64,000 nucleotides of DNA from Impatiens glandulifera. Lineage: Eukaryota; Streptophyta; Magnoliopsida; Ericales; Balsaminaceae. Below the pieces are notes generated by a model that worked only from the letters and a program-made list of their open reading frames with translations, was not told the DNA's origin and did no database searches. The stretch lies in the NCBI RefSeq assembly GCF_907164915.1, contig NC_061862.1, forward strand, positions 93,389,995 through 93,453,994, given 5' to 3'. Both the position numbers and the translations under genes were made by a program. Below are positions 37,155 through 49,619 of this stretch, in pieces. Numbering within the stretch: position 1 is the stretch's first letter; each line of letters opens with the position of its first letter.

Positions 37155-40100
37155 GAATGGATATAAGTGTAGGGTTCCTGACTTTCTAGACTGTCCTGGA
37201 CCTCTTCATGAGAGAAATCGTAAGCATCACTTGTCTCGCTATCCTCAATGGCTACAGCTTGATTACATGGAATACTATTCACATTGAGTGGGGGTTGTCT
37301 CACATAGATCTCATCTTCTCCCATTATAGAGTCGGTGGCTTCCGGATCCAGGATCTTTCTACTTTGTCTTCGCTTTTCATCTTGTTCTTCTTTAGTAGGT
37401 ATTTTCTGACTTTGAACCTCTTCACTATTGAAATCATGTCTGTTATCGATTTTAATTCGTCCTACTTCAAAACCAAGACTCATTGCCTTATTCAAGACCA
37501 AATTGTCTTCTTCTGCACTTGATCTTTTAAATTCACAAAACCCAAGATTTCCCAGTTCATTCTCAAGAGCTTCTTTATTGCTTGTTGGTTTTTCAATAAT
37601 TTTTTGTCCAGGATTTTCTTGTTCATTATCTCGAAAAGTGGCTCTAAGCCCATGGATTGGGTCATTTCGAATTCTAATGACATTGATTTTTTGGTTCCTA
37701 CTTGTATTCTTAGAATTGTGAAGAGTGAACTCACGACCTATTGGAGTGCCATCAGACCAAATTTTGTTTGTTTCATATGGGCAAAGTATTCTCCGTCCCA
37801 TAGTTCTTTGAATTTCAGAAACTTTAGAACCAGAACATTTTTCATCAGGACCGGTAGTAGCAAGTCCGATAGCTTGAGTAGTATCCGGATCAACAAGTCC
37901 AGGACCAGGCTTAACATGGTCACTATGACTAGGTACGGTAGCATTATGAGAAACTCTAGGACTGGTGTGGCTATGTCCAGCTTTATCAGGACCGATATCC
38001 TGACTAGGATCGATGTTTTGAACAGAACCTATTCTTGAGAAAACAGAATCCCTAGGACCGGTGCCCTGAACATGACCGATAGGATCAGCGTTATCAAGGC
38101 CAGCTTGTACCCTTACCCACTTTATTCTTTTCTTATCTTCTTCCTTACCCCTATCTGTTCTTGCTTTTGGTTGTTCATCCTATCATTATTAGTGTGTTCA
38201 TTGATGTTAAGTTCAGACCTGTTCATATTTCTCTCAACTTGAGCCTAGTTAGAGTCATTGATACCGCCTTCCTAAGCATTGTTATTGGCCTTCAATTTTA
38301 GATTATTATTGACTGGACATTTATTCATAGCGTGTGTGAAAGTACTACACCATATACATCGATTTGATTTCCATTCGTATTGTACTCCAATGTCAAATAA
38401 ATTTTCCAGTCTATCTTTAAGTTCAAGCTTAACTAGAAGAGAGCTACTTGGATGGATTTCGACACTAACTCTGGCCACAGATGCACGCTCGTAGCCTTTC
38501 ATTGTTGGGTCAAACATAAGTGGTTTGCCTATAATACTTGAAATATAGGCCAGACCCATTGGGTTGCACAGGTGTGGTGGATCATTCTTGAGATTCACCC
38601 AAATTTGTTCAAGTTCAGGTGGTCTATGATTAGTATTAAGTTTCTCGCTCCACTTGTAAAACTTGCATCTTTTTCCTTTGATAAAGGTATATTCGCTCTC
38701 TATGATCGACTTTATTTCGCTTCCATTCCTGAAGGATAGAAAGTAGAATCCGTGATCATTGATTGTGATCCTCTCCACACCAGAGGATTCCCACTGACCC
38801 ATCAACGTTCTTTTAACCTCAGCAAATGGTGCCTTCATGTTGCCCATAAAGTGACCAACTATGACAAACTCTCATGCCTTTACGCATTTTTCTTCAATTT
38901 CTGGTGGGAGCTCAAACCGGTGCGGATGATCAAGTGTAATTACCTTTGGGTATAAGGTGTCTATCTTGAATTTTCCCTTTTCTGGATCGTTCATGGTATT
39001 TCCATTCCACACCTTTCCTTCTTCCCAGGTTTTGTTTGGGTTGCTCATGATTGTATACACCTTTATTTTATTACATTTAGAAATTTCCTTCATGGCGTCA
39101 ACCGTCCACTTGATCACTTCATCATATTGGTCTTTATTGAAGAGATTCCAATTCTTTAGATAGTGACTGTTGAACTGAGCATTCAATTGATGATTTCTTT
39201 CCTGGGGCATCGTAATCTCTTATTTATTAACTTGGTAAAATAGCTTCTTCATCTGGTTTCTCAGTCCTGCCAAATTTGCTATTTCGTTTTTCCTCATTCA
39301 CCACGTTGGACAAGCAGTAGGATCCTTGTTATCACCCTGAGTATTTTCTTTTTCATGAATTGCAGCAGTAGGAGGAGCTGAGGATATGACTATTTCAGGG
39401 TTGTTATCTTTCCTGACTTGTTTGTTCTTTTCGGCCCATCTAACCCTTGTATTTCCCACAAAACCGTTGCCTTCAATTGTTCCAATCTTCTTTAGAATAT
39501 CCCCTTCATTACTCTTCTCTTGTGTTCCAGTTTTCCTCCTTTTAATGCTATCCATTGGAATTTCAGAATCCAGATTAACGAGTGGAGAAAACGCACCCAT
39601 GTTCAATATCTTAGTGTTAGCCTCGGCTGTCACAGTTTCCTTGGGATTTACTTCAGCATTTTTTTGGAACTTTAGTTATTTTGCATTCATGTTTTTCATT
39701 TCTTTGATTTTAGATCCATTCTTACCCTTCTTAGCTGTTTTAGAATTATTTGATCCTGTTACTTGACCGATCCTTTCAATTTCAGCACTTGTTTTGGAAG
39801 AACTATGCCCCTTTGCTTTTGGTTTGATCTTTGATGCTGACATCTTCTTCATGGACTTATGATATTCAAGGTCACATATTATTGTCTCATCATAGTCGGT
39901 GTTATCGTCTGATTCCAAATCAACATCCATGTTTTGGTTCTTTTGATTCGATTGGTGGCTCATAGCTTTGATTGTAGAGTTATCATCTTGTCGATTAGGA
40001 CCGGAAGATGCAGCAATTGTATGACCAGAAATGTAAGTAGCACCAGGGCTTATGTGAGAAACCAATTTATCTTTTTCAAACCCAGTAAATCGAAAACCGT

Positions 40101-41814
40101 TGGTTAACCCCTTATCAAACTCAGTCAAGCGAAAACCGTTGGCTAACCTCTTATCAGACTCAGCCAAGCGAAAATCGTTGGCTAATTCTTCCAATTTCAT
40201 ACATTCTTCACCTCTTATACCCTGACTTATATTCTGACCCAACTTATTTGTAGTTTCCATGAGATTCATACCCAAACCTAGATTTTCAAAGAGATTGTCA
40301 TTCATGGTGCCATCAACCAACGAATCAATATAATTCTCAGCCAAACTTCACCATTGACTCTATCAATCAAGTTCAGTTCAACATCCCTTAGATCTATTTT
40401 ATTAAGTTTTTCTGATTTAGATGAATTTATTTCCCCGACCAGCTCCAACTCAGATCCAATTTCTTTAGTGTTTCCAGATTCTATTAGACTATGTCCTTCA
40501 ACAGCTTTAACTAGATGTGTAGGTTGTTTAGAAGATCTTTCAATTTTAGCCTCAGTTTCAGAATCATGGGCGCATTTATTGTCTTCTGTCCAACCTTTTT
40601 CTAGCATAGTCCATAGTTTGGTTGTTTGACTTTTCATCTGATCCTTAGTTGGGCATGTAGACTTAGCATTTTGATCATCAATGGAACCCAAGACTTTCAG
40701 TTTTACAAGATTTCCAATTGCAGAAAAAGATTATAAAATTATGTCATTCTTTGGACCCAATGAACTCTGAGCAGCTTATATCTCCAACTCTGTAGAAGCA
40801 ATTTTAATATGACCCATTTTGCCCAGTTCAACATCCTCTCTAGTAGGACCGGTAAACTCTGTTTTCTGATCTTTCTCTGTAACTGAATAACCCAAACTTT
40901 CATATTTCTGAAACTAATTCCAACCTTGTAATATTCTTTGAACCTACTGATTCTCGACCAGCAGTCTTATTCAGCCCTGTCATATTTACCTCAATAGGAA
41001 CCCCAATATCAACTTCAGTAGGATCATTCAAAACAGACATAGATCTCAGCTTAATGTTTTCACCCGATGCAGAAACAAACCCCAACATTGAGCTTTCAAT
41101 AGGATCCGATATACCTGTACAATTTATGTCATTTTCCTGCATTACCTTATAGCCCTTTTGACAGATTATTTCCAACTTTGGGATCGAATTTTCAGCACAA
41201 ACAACCCGATTTTCATCAGTTTCATCCAGGTAAGATTTCAAATCCAATTTCCCAACAGAATGACCGGTCAGGTCTAAGGTACCAACTAAAGACCCTAACG
41301 GTCCATTCTGTGCAGCAATTCCAATAACAATAGATATTTCTGGAATTAAAATCCTATTATTTCTATATGCAGTACAATCTTTTCCTATCAATTCAGTCCT
41401 ATCATTTCTATTATGAACATGCATATCATTACAATATGAATCCCCAATAGAACTATTCTCATATAGTTCATCATCATGTGGAAAAGAACACATACCCGAT
41501 GATGTATTTGACATAGAATCAATAGGCGCATCTTTTCCATTTTTTAGAACTTCATCCATGATTTCTGGCTTCTGCTTCCTGGGATTGTTAAGAAACCTGC
41601 GAGTTCGTTTATCACACCTAGCCTTGTTGCTTGTCCAGGGCCCCTTCAGCGCCTTCTTAGGATCATCAGGGAGGATTTGAAGGACGCCCCTTGCCCGAGT
41701 AACAACACTAGATGGCGTGTACCAGTCATTGGAAAGATCAAGCGCAAACTGCCTAATCTTCAAAGGAGCCACAGAAATTGGAATTCTGCAGCGAAGGGTG
41801 GGCGCAAACAGCAC
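37151..41814 (-). pseudogene. LINE ORF1 region with DUF4283-like and CCHC domains
   Basis: Seven minus-strand frames (41814-40900, 40691-40302, 40344-39676, 39633-39298, 39210-38872, 38847-38272, 37801-37151) follow one another with small gaps, suggesting one ORF of about 1500 codons broken by shifts. That is far longer than usual plant L1 ORF1. The recognisable part is 38980-38290: a DUF4283-like RNA-binding fold (GHFMGNMKAPFAEVKRTLMG, GFYFLSFRNGSE) and a knuckle CIWCSTFTHAMNKCP (C-x2-C-x4-H-x4-C). The long N-terminal portion is polar and low in motifs, with a 13-residue repeat at 40080-40200. The role is binding element RNA. Confidence 0.75.
40078..40195 (-). repeat. Three 39-bp repeats inside LINE ORF1
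   Basis: CGAAAACCGTTGGCTAACC recurs three times at 39-bp spacing. The encoded 13-residue units are FRLAESDKRLANG, FRLTEFDKGLTNG and FRFTGFEKDKLVS, so the period keeps the frame. Confidence 0.8.
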
Positions 41815-42407
41815 GATTGGAAACCAATCACACCGGAACAGGGGCTTGAAGATAATTGCTCAAACAAGAAAGGGTTTAAGAAATTTTGGAATGGTCTGTA
41901 GCTACAAAAGCTTCCTCCAGACCGAACACTTGATTCAAACAGCGAGAAAGAAGTTCAAAGGAGACCTACCCGCACCTCGCGGTGTGGTTTTATGTCCCGA
42001 CCGAGGTCTGAACTAACCTGTAAGTGAAATGTGAGGAGAGGAGGGTGACCAGCGCCGATTCGACGACAGGTCTCTGTAGAAGGGGGTTTTGACGAAATGC
42101 TCCGATCGACGGTAGGAGAAGATGACCGCGACCGTTCCTTACACAACAGAACATGTTCAAGAGGGCGCACGACAACCGATTGAAGGTGTTGGAGGATGGC
42201 GGCCGACTTCCAATGTAGAAGCGCGGTCGCGGCGAGAATTTGTGTCGTTTGTGTCGTTCGTGCCGATTGTGCCGACCGTGCCGATCATGCCGATTGTGCC
42301 GATCGTGCCAACAACAATCCAAATATCTGATCTAGAAATTATAATGTCAATCGTGCCGATTGTGCCGATTTTGCCGATCATACCAGCAACGATCCAAATA
42401 TTCGATC
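41815..42407 (-). promoter_or_regulatory. LINE 5' UTR with tandem units
   Basis: Two units of about 86 bp at the extreme 5' end (near 42315-42407 and below) each carry ATATTTGGAT followed by runs of a 9-bp GATCGGCAC motif. The stretch is GC-richer than the surroundings. The position suggests an internal promoter, analogous to the monomers of rodent L1, though that function is inference. Confidence 0.5.
42240..42395 (+). repeat. 9-bp GTGCCGATT minisatellite
   Basis: Head-to-tail copies of GTGCCGAT(T/C) at 42255-42309 and 42351-42382, separated by a 40-bp spacer that is itself repeated. The ORFs on both strands here (VPIVPIVP and IGTIGTIG peptides) are by-products. Confidence 0.85.
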
Positions 42408-42559
42408 TAACCCATGTGATTTTTGTATAACAAGATAATGTATCTAACTATCAATATTATTATTTATAACATTTAAACTTTTTTCCAAAAAACGTTTAAA
42501 CTTTATTTTAAAATAAATAATCATACTATTCTATAAAACAGTACATATAAATTGATATA

Positions 42560-42740
42560 AGCTGCAAATGAGTTAATACGCTCTTAAGCTTCTCACGAGT
42601 GCTCGGTCAAAGTTCGATTTGAGCTTGACTTTGATCGAGTTCGAGTCGAGCTTGAGCCGAATCTTTTAATATTTGAACCGAACTCGAACTCATATAATGT
42701 TTGTTTGATAACTTGTATAGTTTTTTCGAGCCTCATGAGA
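42560..42740 (+). mobile_element. Transposon end fragment (GAGCTCGAG type)
   Basis: Homologous to the scrap at 24165-24306. Here the sequence continues past ATAACTTGTAT into AGTTTTTTCGAGCCTCATGA and an (AT)n run, showing what the family looks like when not joined to a gene. Confidence 0.75.
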
Positions 42741-42901
42741 TATATATATATATATATATATATATTTAATATTAAAATTTAAAATAATATATTTTTTGTC
42801 TCTCTCTTTTCAAAAACCCATATAGAAGGCCCACAATCTGTATTATTATATTATATTGTCATTTAAAGCAAAAACCATAATTTATAATGTATCAATCTTA
42901 T

Positions 42902-44055
42902 TTAGAGGTGTAAATAAGTTGAGCCGCTCGGTTAAAGTTCGATTTGAGTTCGGTTAATATTGAATTTGAGTCAAGCTCCAGCTCATTTATGATTCTAGTC
43001 CAATTCTTAGGTAAGACTCGCTTGATAGCTCGACGAGCTTTTATTATTCTAATTATATATTTTTTTATTTATTATATTTTACTTTTTAATCAAAATTTGA
43101 AACATACTCATAAGACTATCGATAAACTTATTGTTTATAGGACTGTTCCTAATCCTAATAATCTCCTATTCAGATCTATCAAACAATTATAGATAGAAGA
43201 TTGGTTATTTGAAGAATTTGATAGATGAAACTAGCTAGAAAAAAAATACTATAAAATTTTAAATTTTGCAATATACTTTATATTAACAAAATATTTATAC
43301 ATACCCTATAATATTATTTTTGTTAATCATTATAAAAAAATATTATATTTATTTAATATAACATAAAATATAATAGGGGTGAGAAATATTACCGATATTA
43401 TAAGTATATATATCAAAAATCGCGTAACGCAATATATCGAAAATATCGATTTTTTCGGTATGCCGAAAAAATTAAGGTATGATACCGACACCTTATTGGT
43501 ACGATAAAGGTATGAGATTTTCAATATTTTGGTATATCAATATATACCAAAATAATATTTATAAATTAAAAAATATTTATTATATAATATTTATAAGGAA
43601 TAAGTAGATTTGATATTAATTTAATTATATAAACATATTTTTTAAAATCAAATTAAAATATAACTAAACTGTAATATTATTTAATATATGCAATTTCAAC
43701 GTATTATATTTATTATAAGATAGAAAAATATTTTTATTTCACTATAAAGTATTTTTTTTCTAAATAAATCTAATGGAGTATAATATGTTTTTAAAATCAT
43801 CTCAAATACAATACACAACTTGAAAGTATTCTTCTTGAGAAGACTCTCGAATTCCATTATGTTTTTTTAATTTAAGAAATTAATATATAAATATATTTAA
43901 ATTCGAGCATTTCGAGTTGAACTCGAGCCTATGATTATATGATCGGGCTGAGTTTGAGTTTAATATCGAAAGCTCGAGTCGAGCCAATAAAAAACAAGTC
44001 GAGCCGAACTCGAGTCAGGGCTAGTTCGAGCTCGGTTAGGCTCATTTACACTCCT
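42902..44055. mobile_element. hAT-like element, about 1.15 kb
   Basis: Flanks AATCTTAT (42894-42901) and AATCATAT (44056-44063), one mismatch over 8 bp. The left end AGAGGTGTAAATAAGTTGAG and the right end, inverted, AGGAGTGTAAATGAGCC match imperfectly. Subterminal GAGCTCG/GAGTTCG motifs lie on both sides. It has been invaded by a relative of the MITE at 21273. No transposase ORF. Confidence 0.65.
43379..43690. mobile_element. Right-truncated copy of the 21273 MITE
   Basis: Begins AGGGGTGAGAAATATTACCG and follows the left part of that MITE, including GGTATATC-type motifs and the ATTTATAAATTAAAAAATAT stretch. The right terminal repeat is missing. Confidence 0.75.
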
Positions 44056-44063
44056 AATCATAT

Positions 44064-44950
44064 CCTACGTGACTCTTCATCACTTTTTTTCTTCTTTTTC
44101 CGTCTTCACCATTTCTTATTTTCTTCTTCTTCCGTCTTCACAATTTCTTTCACTCATTCACAATATATTGATTCATTTTTTCCTATTATCTCTTATCTAT
44201 ATTGCTTCTTGTATTCATTCACAAGAGGCTATAGGTAAATTAAAATCTATTTTTACTTCTATTATAACTATTGTTTAGCTAGATAACTTTGATTTCTTTT
44301 TGTATTATGAGAAACTTATGTTTATATGGATCGCTCATGGATGAAAATAAAAAAACACTATTATATATATATATATTTATATATATATTGATCAACTAAT
44401 CAATAACAAAATATGTTTAAGGACGTAAAAAGTTGAATAAATATATAAAACACTATTACATATAATGATTTTCAATTTATATATGGATTGGACTATGATA
44501 GAAAAAAGACTAGACATTATTAGGGATATAATAATTAGTATATTATATATAATATTTTATATACAGTATGAAGAGATAAAAAAAGTTTAGTGTATATATT
44601 ATATATAATATGTTTGAGAGAAAAAATGAATTTACAAGGATAATAATATATTATATTATATAAAAAAGTTAATAGATTATTGCTCAAAGTAAGTTAATAG
44701 ATTCTTGTTATATTTGCACCAAAATAATTTAAATATATATAATAATATTTAAAAGAAAAATGTCAATTATTTTTACGGTATCTACCTCCTAAAGTAAAAA
44801 TTAAATTTTAGTTATTTGTTTTACCATGTATTTTTTTATATTAGTTATTTGTAAGCTTAAACATATCATATTATTTAATGCAGATAGTTATACGTGTATT
44901 ATGCTTGAATATTGATTAATAATGGTGGTTTGATATTTTTGGACAAGTAT
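44064..44950. other. AT-rich stretch with a pyrimidine-rich head
   Basis: 44075-44160 holds a duplicated TTCTTCTTTTTCCGTCTTCA block, then AT-rich DNA with TATATA runs. No supported gene. The ORFs at 43939-44278 lie in low-complexity pyrimidines. Confidence 0.45.
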
Positions 44951-45927
44951 TGTAAGCACTAAAAATCAACACTCCAATTTATAATATTAAAATAATTATT
45001 TTAAATTATTATTAAATAAATAAGATCAAAATAATTAACCTAATGGCCAAAAACACAATTAAAACAATTAATCAGTATTAATTATTGTGCTAATTAATCA
45101 AATTAATTAAGTGTTAACGCAAAAAAAATGTAAAATTATTTGGAATAAATTTTGTACTAATTTTATCTTAAAATAATTTTAGAAAAAACTAAGGGACAAA
45201 AATAAATAATTTAGAATTAATTGTTGTATCCATTTAATCTAAAACAATTATTTATTTAACCCTAAAAATATAAAAAATAAATTGGTAAAATATTTGCCAT
45301 ATTTATTTTAATATTTTGTGTATTTAAAAAATAAAATTTAAAGGTAGAAGGGGTGAAAGAAAAATCAATTTCAAACAAACCCTTAAAGTTTTAAAATAAA
45401 ATTAAAATTTGTAATCGGGTGTAGCCGAAAATAGAAGAAAAGATTACAGCAGGAGCCGCGTCTAAGGGATGGACGCTAGAATCTCATCCAACACATCAAA
45501 GCGCTCCGCGTAGCCGGTTGTAACCGAGGAGAAGCGCACATGCGAGGTAGCGGATTGGCTAGTACTTGGTAGCCAAATCACTAACGGAACGCCCGGACGC
45601 AACGACACTTGGATGGAACGCCAACGGAACGATCTAACGCGCTTAAAACAATGACTTATTGAGCGCCACCTTCATCTCCAACGCGACACCAAAGGGAAAA
45701 GGATGGAGATTCGTCTTCAATTTCTCATTTTTTGAACTCCCTCACTAGTCCACCATATCGGCTCATTTAAAGCCTTAAATGAACAACCTACGATGGTGAT
45801 CATTTCTCCCTATCAAAATAGGGATGACTCATCCTCATTCCGGCGACTTCAACCAAAAACAGCCAAAAGCCATTAATAGCTTTTGACTGATTTAAGCCAC
45901 TATAAGCCTCCAATGACATGGAGAAGC

Positions 45928-45935
45928 TATAAATA
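45928..45935 (+). promoter_or_regulatory. TATA box of the second LTR
   Basis: TATAAATA at the position aligned with 5318-5325 of the first LTR. Confidence 0.65.
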
Positions 45936-46779
45936 GACCCTTTAAGTCGTTTCTATACTAGTGAATTCAATCTCCACTCTCAAATCGTGATTTACAAAAA
46001 ATTGTCCATTGAAGCTTAAAGTTTCTGGATTTTTCAAAAATCTGTTTGAAGCCTTAAAGCTCGGATCTGTGTATCCTAACAACTTCCCTAATATCTAAGG
46101 AATGTTCTCTCGTGCTTGGTAAGGATCCAATCACCCTCTAATTCATATTTATAATTTGAATTTGAAATTTTTATAATTCAAATTATAAAAACTTGTATAC
46201 TTGATGTTCATGTTATTTTATGGTTAAATATTGATCATAGGATCATTTAGACACTATCTGGATAGGATAGAACCGATCAATCGATGTAAATAACAAAAAC
46301 CCAATTTTGAATTTTAAAAATAAAAATTTGGGTTTGTTATTCTTGGGTTAATTTGGTTGAATCACAACCCATAAAGTTTGCCAAATGATTGTAAACATGT
46401 TGGGCAACTGTTTGAATCATGTTTGATCTATCTTGATCATGTTTGATCAAAATCAAAATTTTCAAATAAAATGAAAATTTTGAGTTATTTAATTGGTTCA
46501 AACAAGCCATATGTGTTCTTATTTTGGTACCAATCATGTTTGTGTGATATAAAGAAGCTATTGGATAACTTTTTTCACTTCAAAACAACTTTAATATCAA
46601 AAACCTAAATTTTGATCACAAACTATTTTGAACAAATTCATCATCATCCCGGTCGATTGAAACCTTTAGATGATGATTATTAACATGTTCCTGAGAGCTT
46701 TTTGAAGCTACCCAACTCTAAGATCAAAGAATCAGACTTAAAGAACGAATTACTAAAATGAACTTTAGTGTTCTCGAGG

Positions 46780-47440
46780 ACCGAGAGTCCAACCGATAAT
46801 CTTCGGTTCTGACCGAGACCTAGGACCAACAAAATCCATCCTAGGACCGAGATCTATGACCAATAGTCTTGATCAAGGACCGAGAAGTCCGACCGATGAT
46901 TTTCTTTTAGGATCGAGAGGTCCAACCTAGGATAGAGAGGTCTGAGTACATGATCGAGACTCCCGAGACCCATGATCGAGAGGTCTAACCTTAGGATTAA
47001 GAATCTCAAACCTAGGACTAAGAGGTTAGAGACCAGGACTAAGACTCCCAAGACTCCCAAGACCTAGGACCGAGAGGTTTGAGTTCAGGACTGGGATTCT
47101 TGAACCCTAGGACCGATGAATCCATCCTTAAGACCGAGTGTCCAAAACCTTGGGATCGAGACTCCAAAGTTTGGGACTGAGAGCTCTTGGAACACAAACC
47201 GATGGACTTATCCTAGATCTAGTCTAGGACCGAGATGTTTGTACACCTCGGCCGGGAAACCTAGCCTTAGACTAACCTAGGACCGATAAGTTTTTACACA
47301 TAGACGATAATTTCAGCCAAGGACCAAGAGTCCTTAATACCCGACCGAGGGACTCCGGTACTCAGACCGAGAGCTCCCGAAACTCGACCGAGGATTCCTG
47401 ACCCAAACTAAGGGTCTCCGGACCCCGACCGATAAAATCA
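46780..47440 (+). repeat. Expanded AGGACCGAGA minisatellite
   Basis: More than a dozen cores close to TAGGACCGAGA with variants such as ACCGAGAGGTC, spaced 20-40 bp. The array is nearly twice as long as in the first LTR. The minus-strand ORF at 46854-47060 is a repeat by-product. Confidence 0.8.
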
Positions 47441-48786
47441 GACCCAAAGTCAAAGACTCTGGTCATAGGCCTGTTTGGTTCCACTTTTTAAAATACAAAA
47501 TTATTTTTTGTAATTTTGGGACCCCAATACATTTTCTAAAAATCCCGAGAGATTGGAAAATGACTAAAAATATTTATGGAATGTTTTCCAAACAAATATT
47601 TTAACCAATGTTTGCTTGACGTTTATTTCTAAACCCTAATACCCTTAATAATGACTAATATTCTTCAAGTATACTCCATCCTAGTAATCATTAGCAACAT
47701 GTACCATCATTTCAATATTGTTGTTTCAATATTTTAAATAATGCTAAAACCTAAAATCATGACTAGGACAGGAAGAATAAGATTAAAACTCAAACGTTAT
47801 ACAATCGATTTTCAAAAGTCAAGTTTATAAAGTAGATATCATTTTAACGGGTACGAGAGACATAGCGTGAAAGTCCTTTCCCAAGTATCACCAAACTTCG
47901 AACTAAATGAAACTCTAGTGTAAAATATGTTTGTACACATACACCATTTTTATTGATTTTTATAAAATCAATTATCGACTTTGTTTTCAAATAAATAATA
48001 TTTTCTTAAATTAATTATATTTGATTAATTTAAATTGGATTTCATAATAATCAAATTGTCATTTGATTTATCGCAAATCCCCAGATTATTAAAATTTGAA
48101 TAAAATTAATTATTTTTACATAATTGATTTTTAAAGTTGCCATGTACTCTCAAAATCTTTTAAAAATAAGATTCGACCGTTGGTAGCAATCAAAGGGGAA
48201 CAAGTGTTCGGGGCACTCGTTCCAAAAGGAAGCTAGTCCAAGATGGTCATCCAGTCCAAGGTGGTTGAGGTAGCGGACAAGCAGATCACGGTGGTCGTAG
48301 AGGTGATTGAGGTGGTCGTAGAGGTGACCGCGATGGTCATCAAGGTGAAGGAAAAGGTCAAAGCAGGGAAAGATTTTTCTACGACCAAAAAGACCAAACA
48401 AGAAAGAAATGTTAAACATTGAATATTTTTTTGCAGTTTATATTTATAAATTTTTTGGTTAATTTTTGAGTTAATGTTCTAAACTTAATTTAACTTAATT
48501 TAACAATTTCTTCATGTTAAAACAAAGTTTAAAAATCAAGTAAAGAGAATATTATTTAATAGAGAAATAATTAATTAATGAACATAAGAAAATATGTATG
48601 ACATAGTTTAAATGATGTTGTCTGAATAAAAATAAGTTATAGCTTGTAGAAAATAAAGTTATGGTCTGAATAGAACTAAGTTGTGTAATTTGTCTTTGCG
48701 CAGGTACAACTCATAAGACGTATGTCTTTAGATACAGTCTGAATCAAGCGTAATCAGACGGAGTCTGAACTACTTAGACGTGGTTG

Positions 48787-48974
48787 AAGTAATGCGTGAG
48801 TAGACGTCGTCTAATTACATTAGACATGGTCTAAAGTAATGTGCGAGCAGAATTCATCTAATTACATCATACGTGGTCTGAAGTAATGCGCAAACAGGCG
48901 TCGTCTAATTACATCAGATGTGGTCTGATGTAATGCGCGAGTAGACGTCATCTAATTACATCAGATGTGGTCTG
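48787..48974 (+). repeat. Four 47-bp tandem repeats
   Basis: Units start at 48787, 48834, 48881 and 48928. The consensus includes AAGTAATGCGCGAGTAGACG, TCTAATTACATCAGA and TGTGGTCTG. Partial degenerate units (GTCTGAA, AGACG) precede them from 48730. They lie between the gag-like and integrase segments of the Copia remnant. Confidence 0.9.
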
Positions 48975-48989
48975 AAGTAAATAAGGGAA

Positions 48990-49600
48990 TAGTTGTTGGT
49001 GTTCCAAAATTTCTCCTCCAAAACAAATTTGTCGAACATGCCTAGGTGCAAAACAGACGAGACAACCGTTTGTACTAGAAGTCAAGTTTTGAGCGAAAAA
49101 GCCAGTCAAGTTTTTGCACATTGACTTATGTGGGCCAATCATGCCAACATCCCCAAGAAGAAATCGATATTTCATGATGATTGTTGATAATGAATGTGGC
49201 TCCATATGTTGAAAGGAAAGGACGAAGCATGTTCTTCGTTTAAGAAGATGAAGCAATTAGTCGAGAATGTGACCGGACTCCGAATCAAAGTCCTTCGTTC
49301 GTATAGAGGAGCTGAATTCTTCTCGAGGGAGTTCGCAAAGTTATGCGGAGAAGCATGGAAAGAATGACAATTCACTGCAACGTACTCTCCTCAATAAAAT
49401 GGTGTGGTGGAGAGGCGTAATCGAATAGTGATGGCCATGGCTAGTTCGTTGCTCAAAAGCATGGTAGTCCCGAGCAAATATTGAGGGGAGGCAGTTTATC
49501 ATGTAGTCTATTTTCTGAACCGGGTTCCAACCAAAGTTCCTCGTTTGTGGAATCTAAAGTTGGACAAAAGTTGGTAGCAAATGGGCTTCGTAATGTGTAC
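48990..49600 (+). pseudogene. Copia integrase remnant
   Basis: In shifting frames: QSSFCTLTYVG-like DNA for the first Asp region (near 49110), MMIVDN and a VTGLRIKVLRSYRGAEF-type segment (49170-49320), then TYSPQ, a stop, NGVVERRNRIVMAMASSLLK (49380-49450) holding the catalytic Glu, and VYFLNRVPTKVPRLWN. It ends at LDKSW, where the deletion begins. Confidence 0.75.
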
Positions 49601-49619
49601 ACATGAGCAAGCGGTGTAC

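Larger units (their letters stand above)
33351..42407 (-). mobile_element. Near full-length L1-type LINE, about 9 kb
   Basis: Minus-strand order: 5' UTR with tandem units (41815-42407), very long ORF1 region (41814-37151), ORF2 (37154-33500), 3' UTR with stem-loop, short poly(A). Flanks AAACCTATGTGATTTTT (33334-33350) and TAACCCATGTGATTTTT (42408-42424) form a 17-bp target duplication with two mismatches. Both ORFs are broken by shifts and stops. The 3' end is the same family as the insertion at 11752-12434. Confidence 0.85.
44951..48168 (+). repeat. Second copy of the Ogre-like LTR, 3'-truncated
   Basis: Begins TGTAAGCACTAAAAATCAAC and follows the 4330-7307 LTR through its AT-rich head, GC-richer block (45420-45720), TATA box, minisatellite and the CTCAAAATCTTTTAAAAATA segment, then stops about 140 bp before the LTR end. 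No primer site follows; a Copia remnant is attached instead. It could be a truncated solo LTR. Confidence 0.8.

Noticed and set aside
33507..37800. Many plus-strand ORFs over the minus-strand LINE
   Set aside because: They are antisense shadows of ORF1/ORF2 and have no recognisable domains.
37840..38090. AGGACCGG/AGGACCGAT motifs in the LINE ORF1 region resembling the LTR minisatellite
   Set aside because: Spacing is irregular and the sequence is in the ORF1 frame; similarity is limited to the 6-8 base core and may be chance.
42122..42430. Val-Pro-Ile repeat peptide ORF
   Set aside because: Encoded by the 9-bp GTGCCGATT minisatellite and antisense to the LINE 5' UTR; no protein support.
48150..48419. 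His/Leu/Asp-rich minus-strand ORF
   Set aside because: Antisense of a Gly/Arg-rich gag-like segment on the plus strand.
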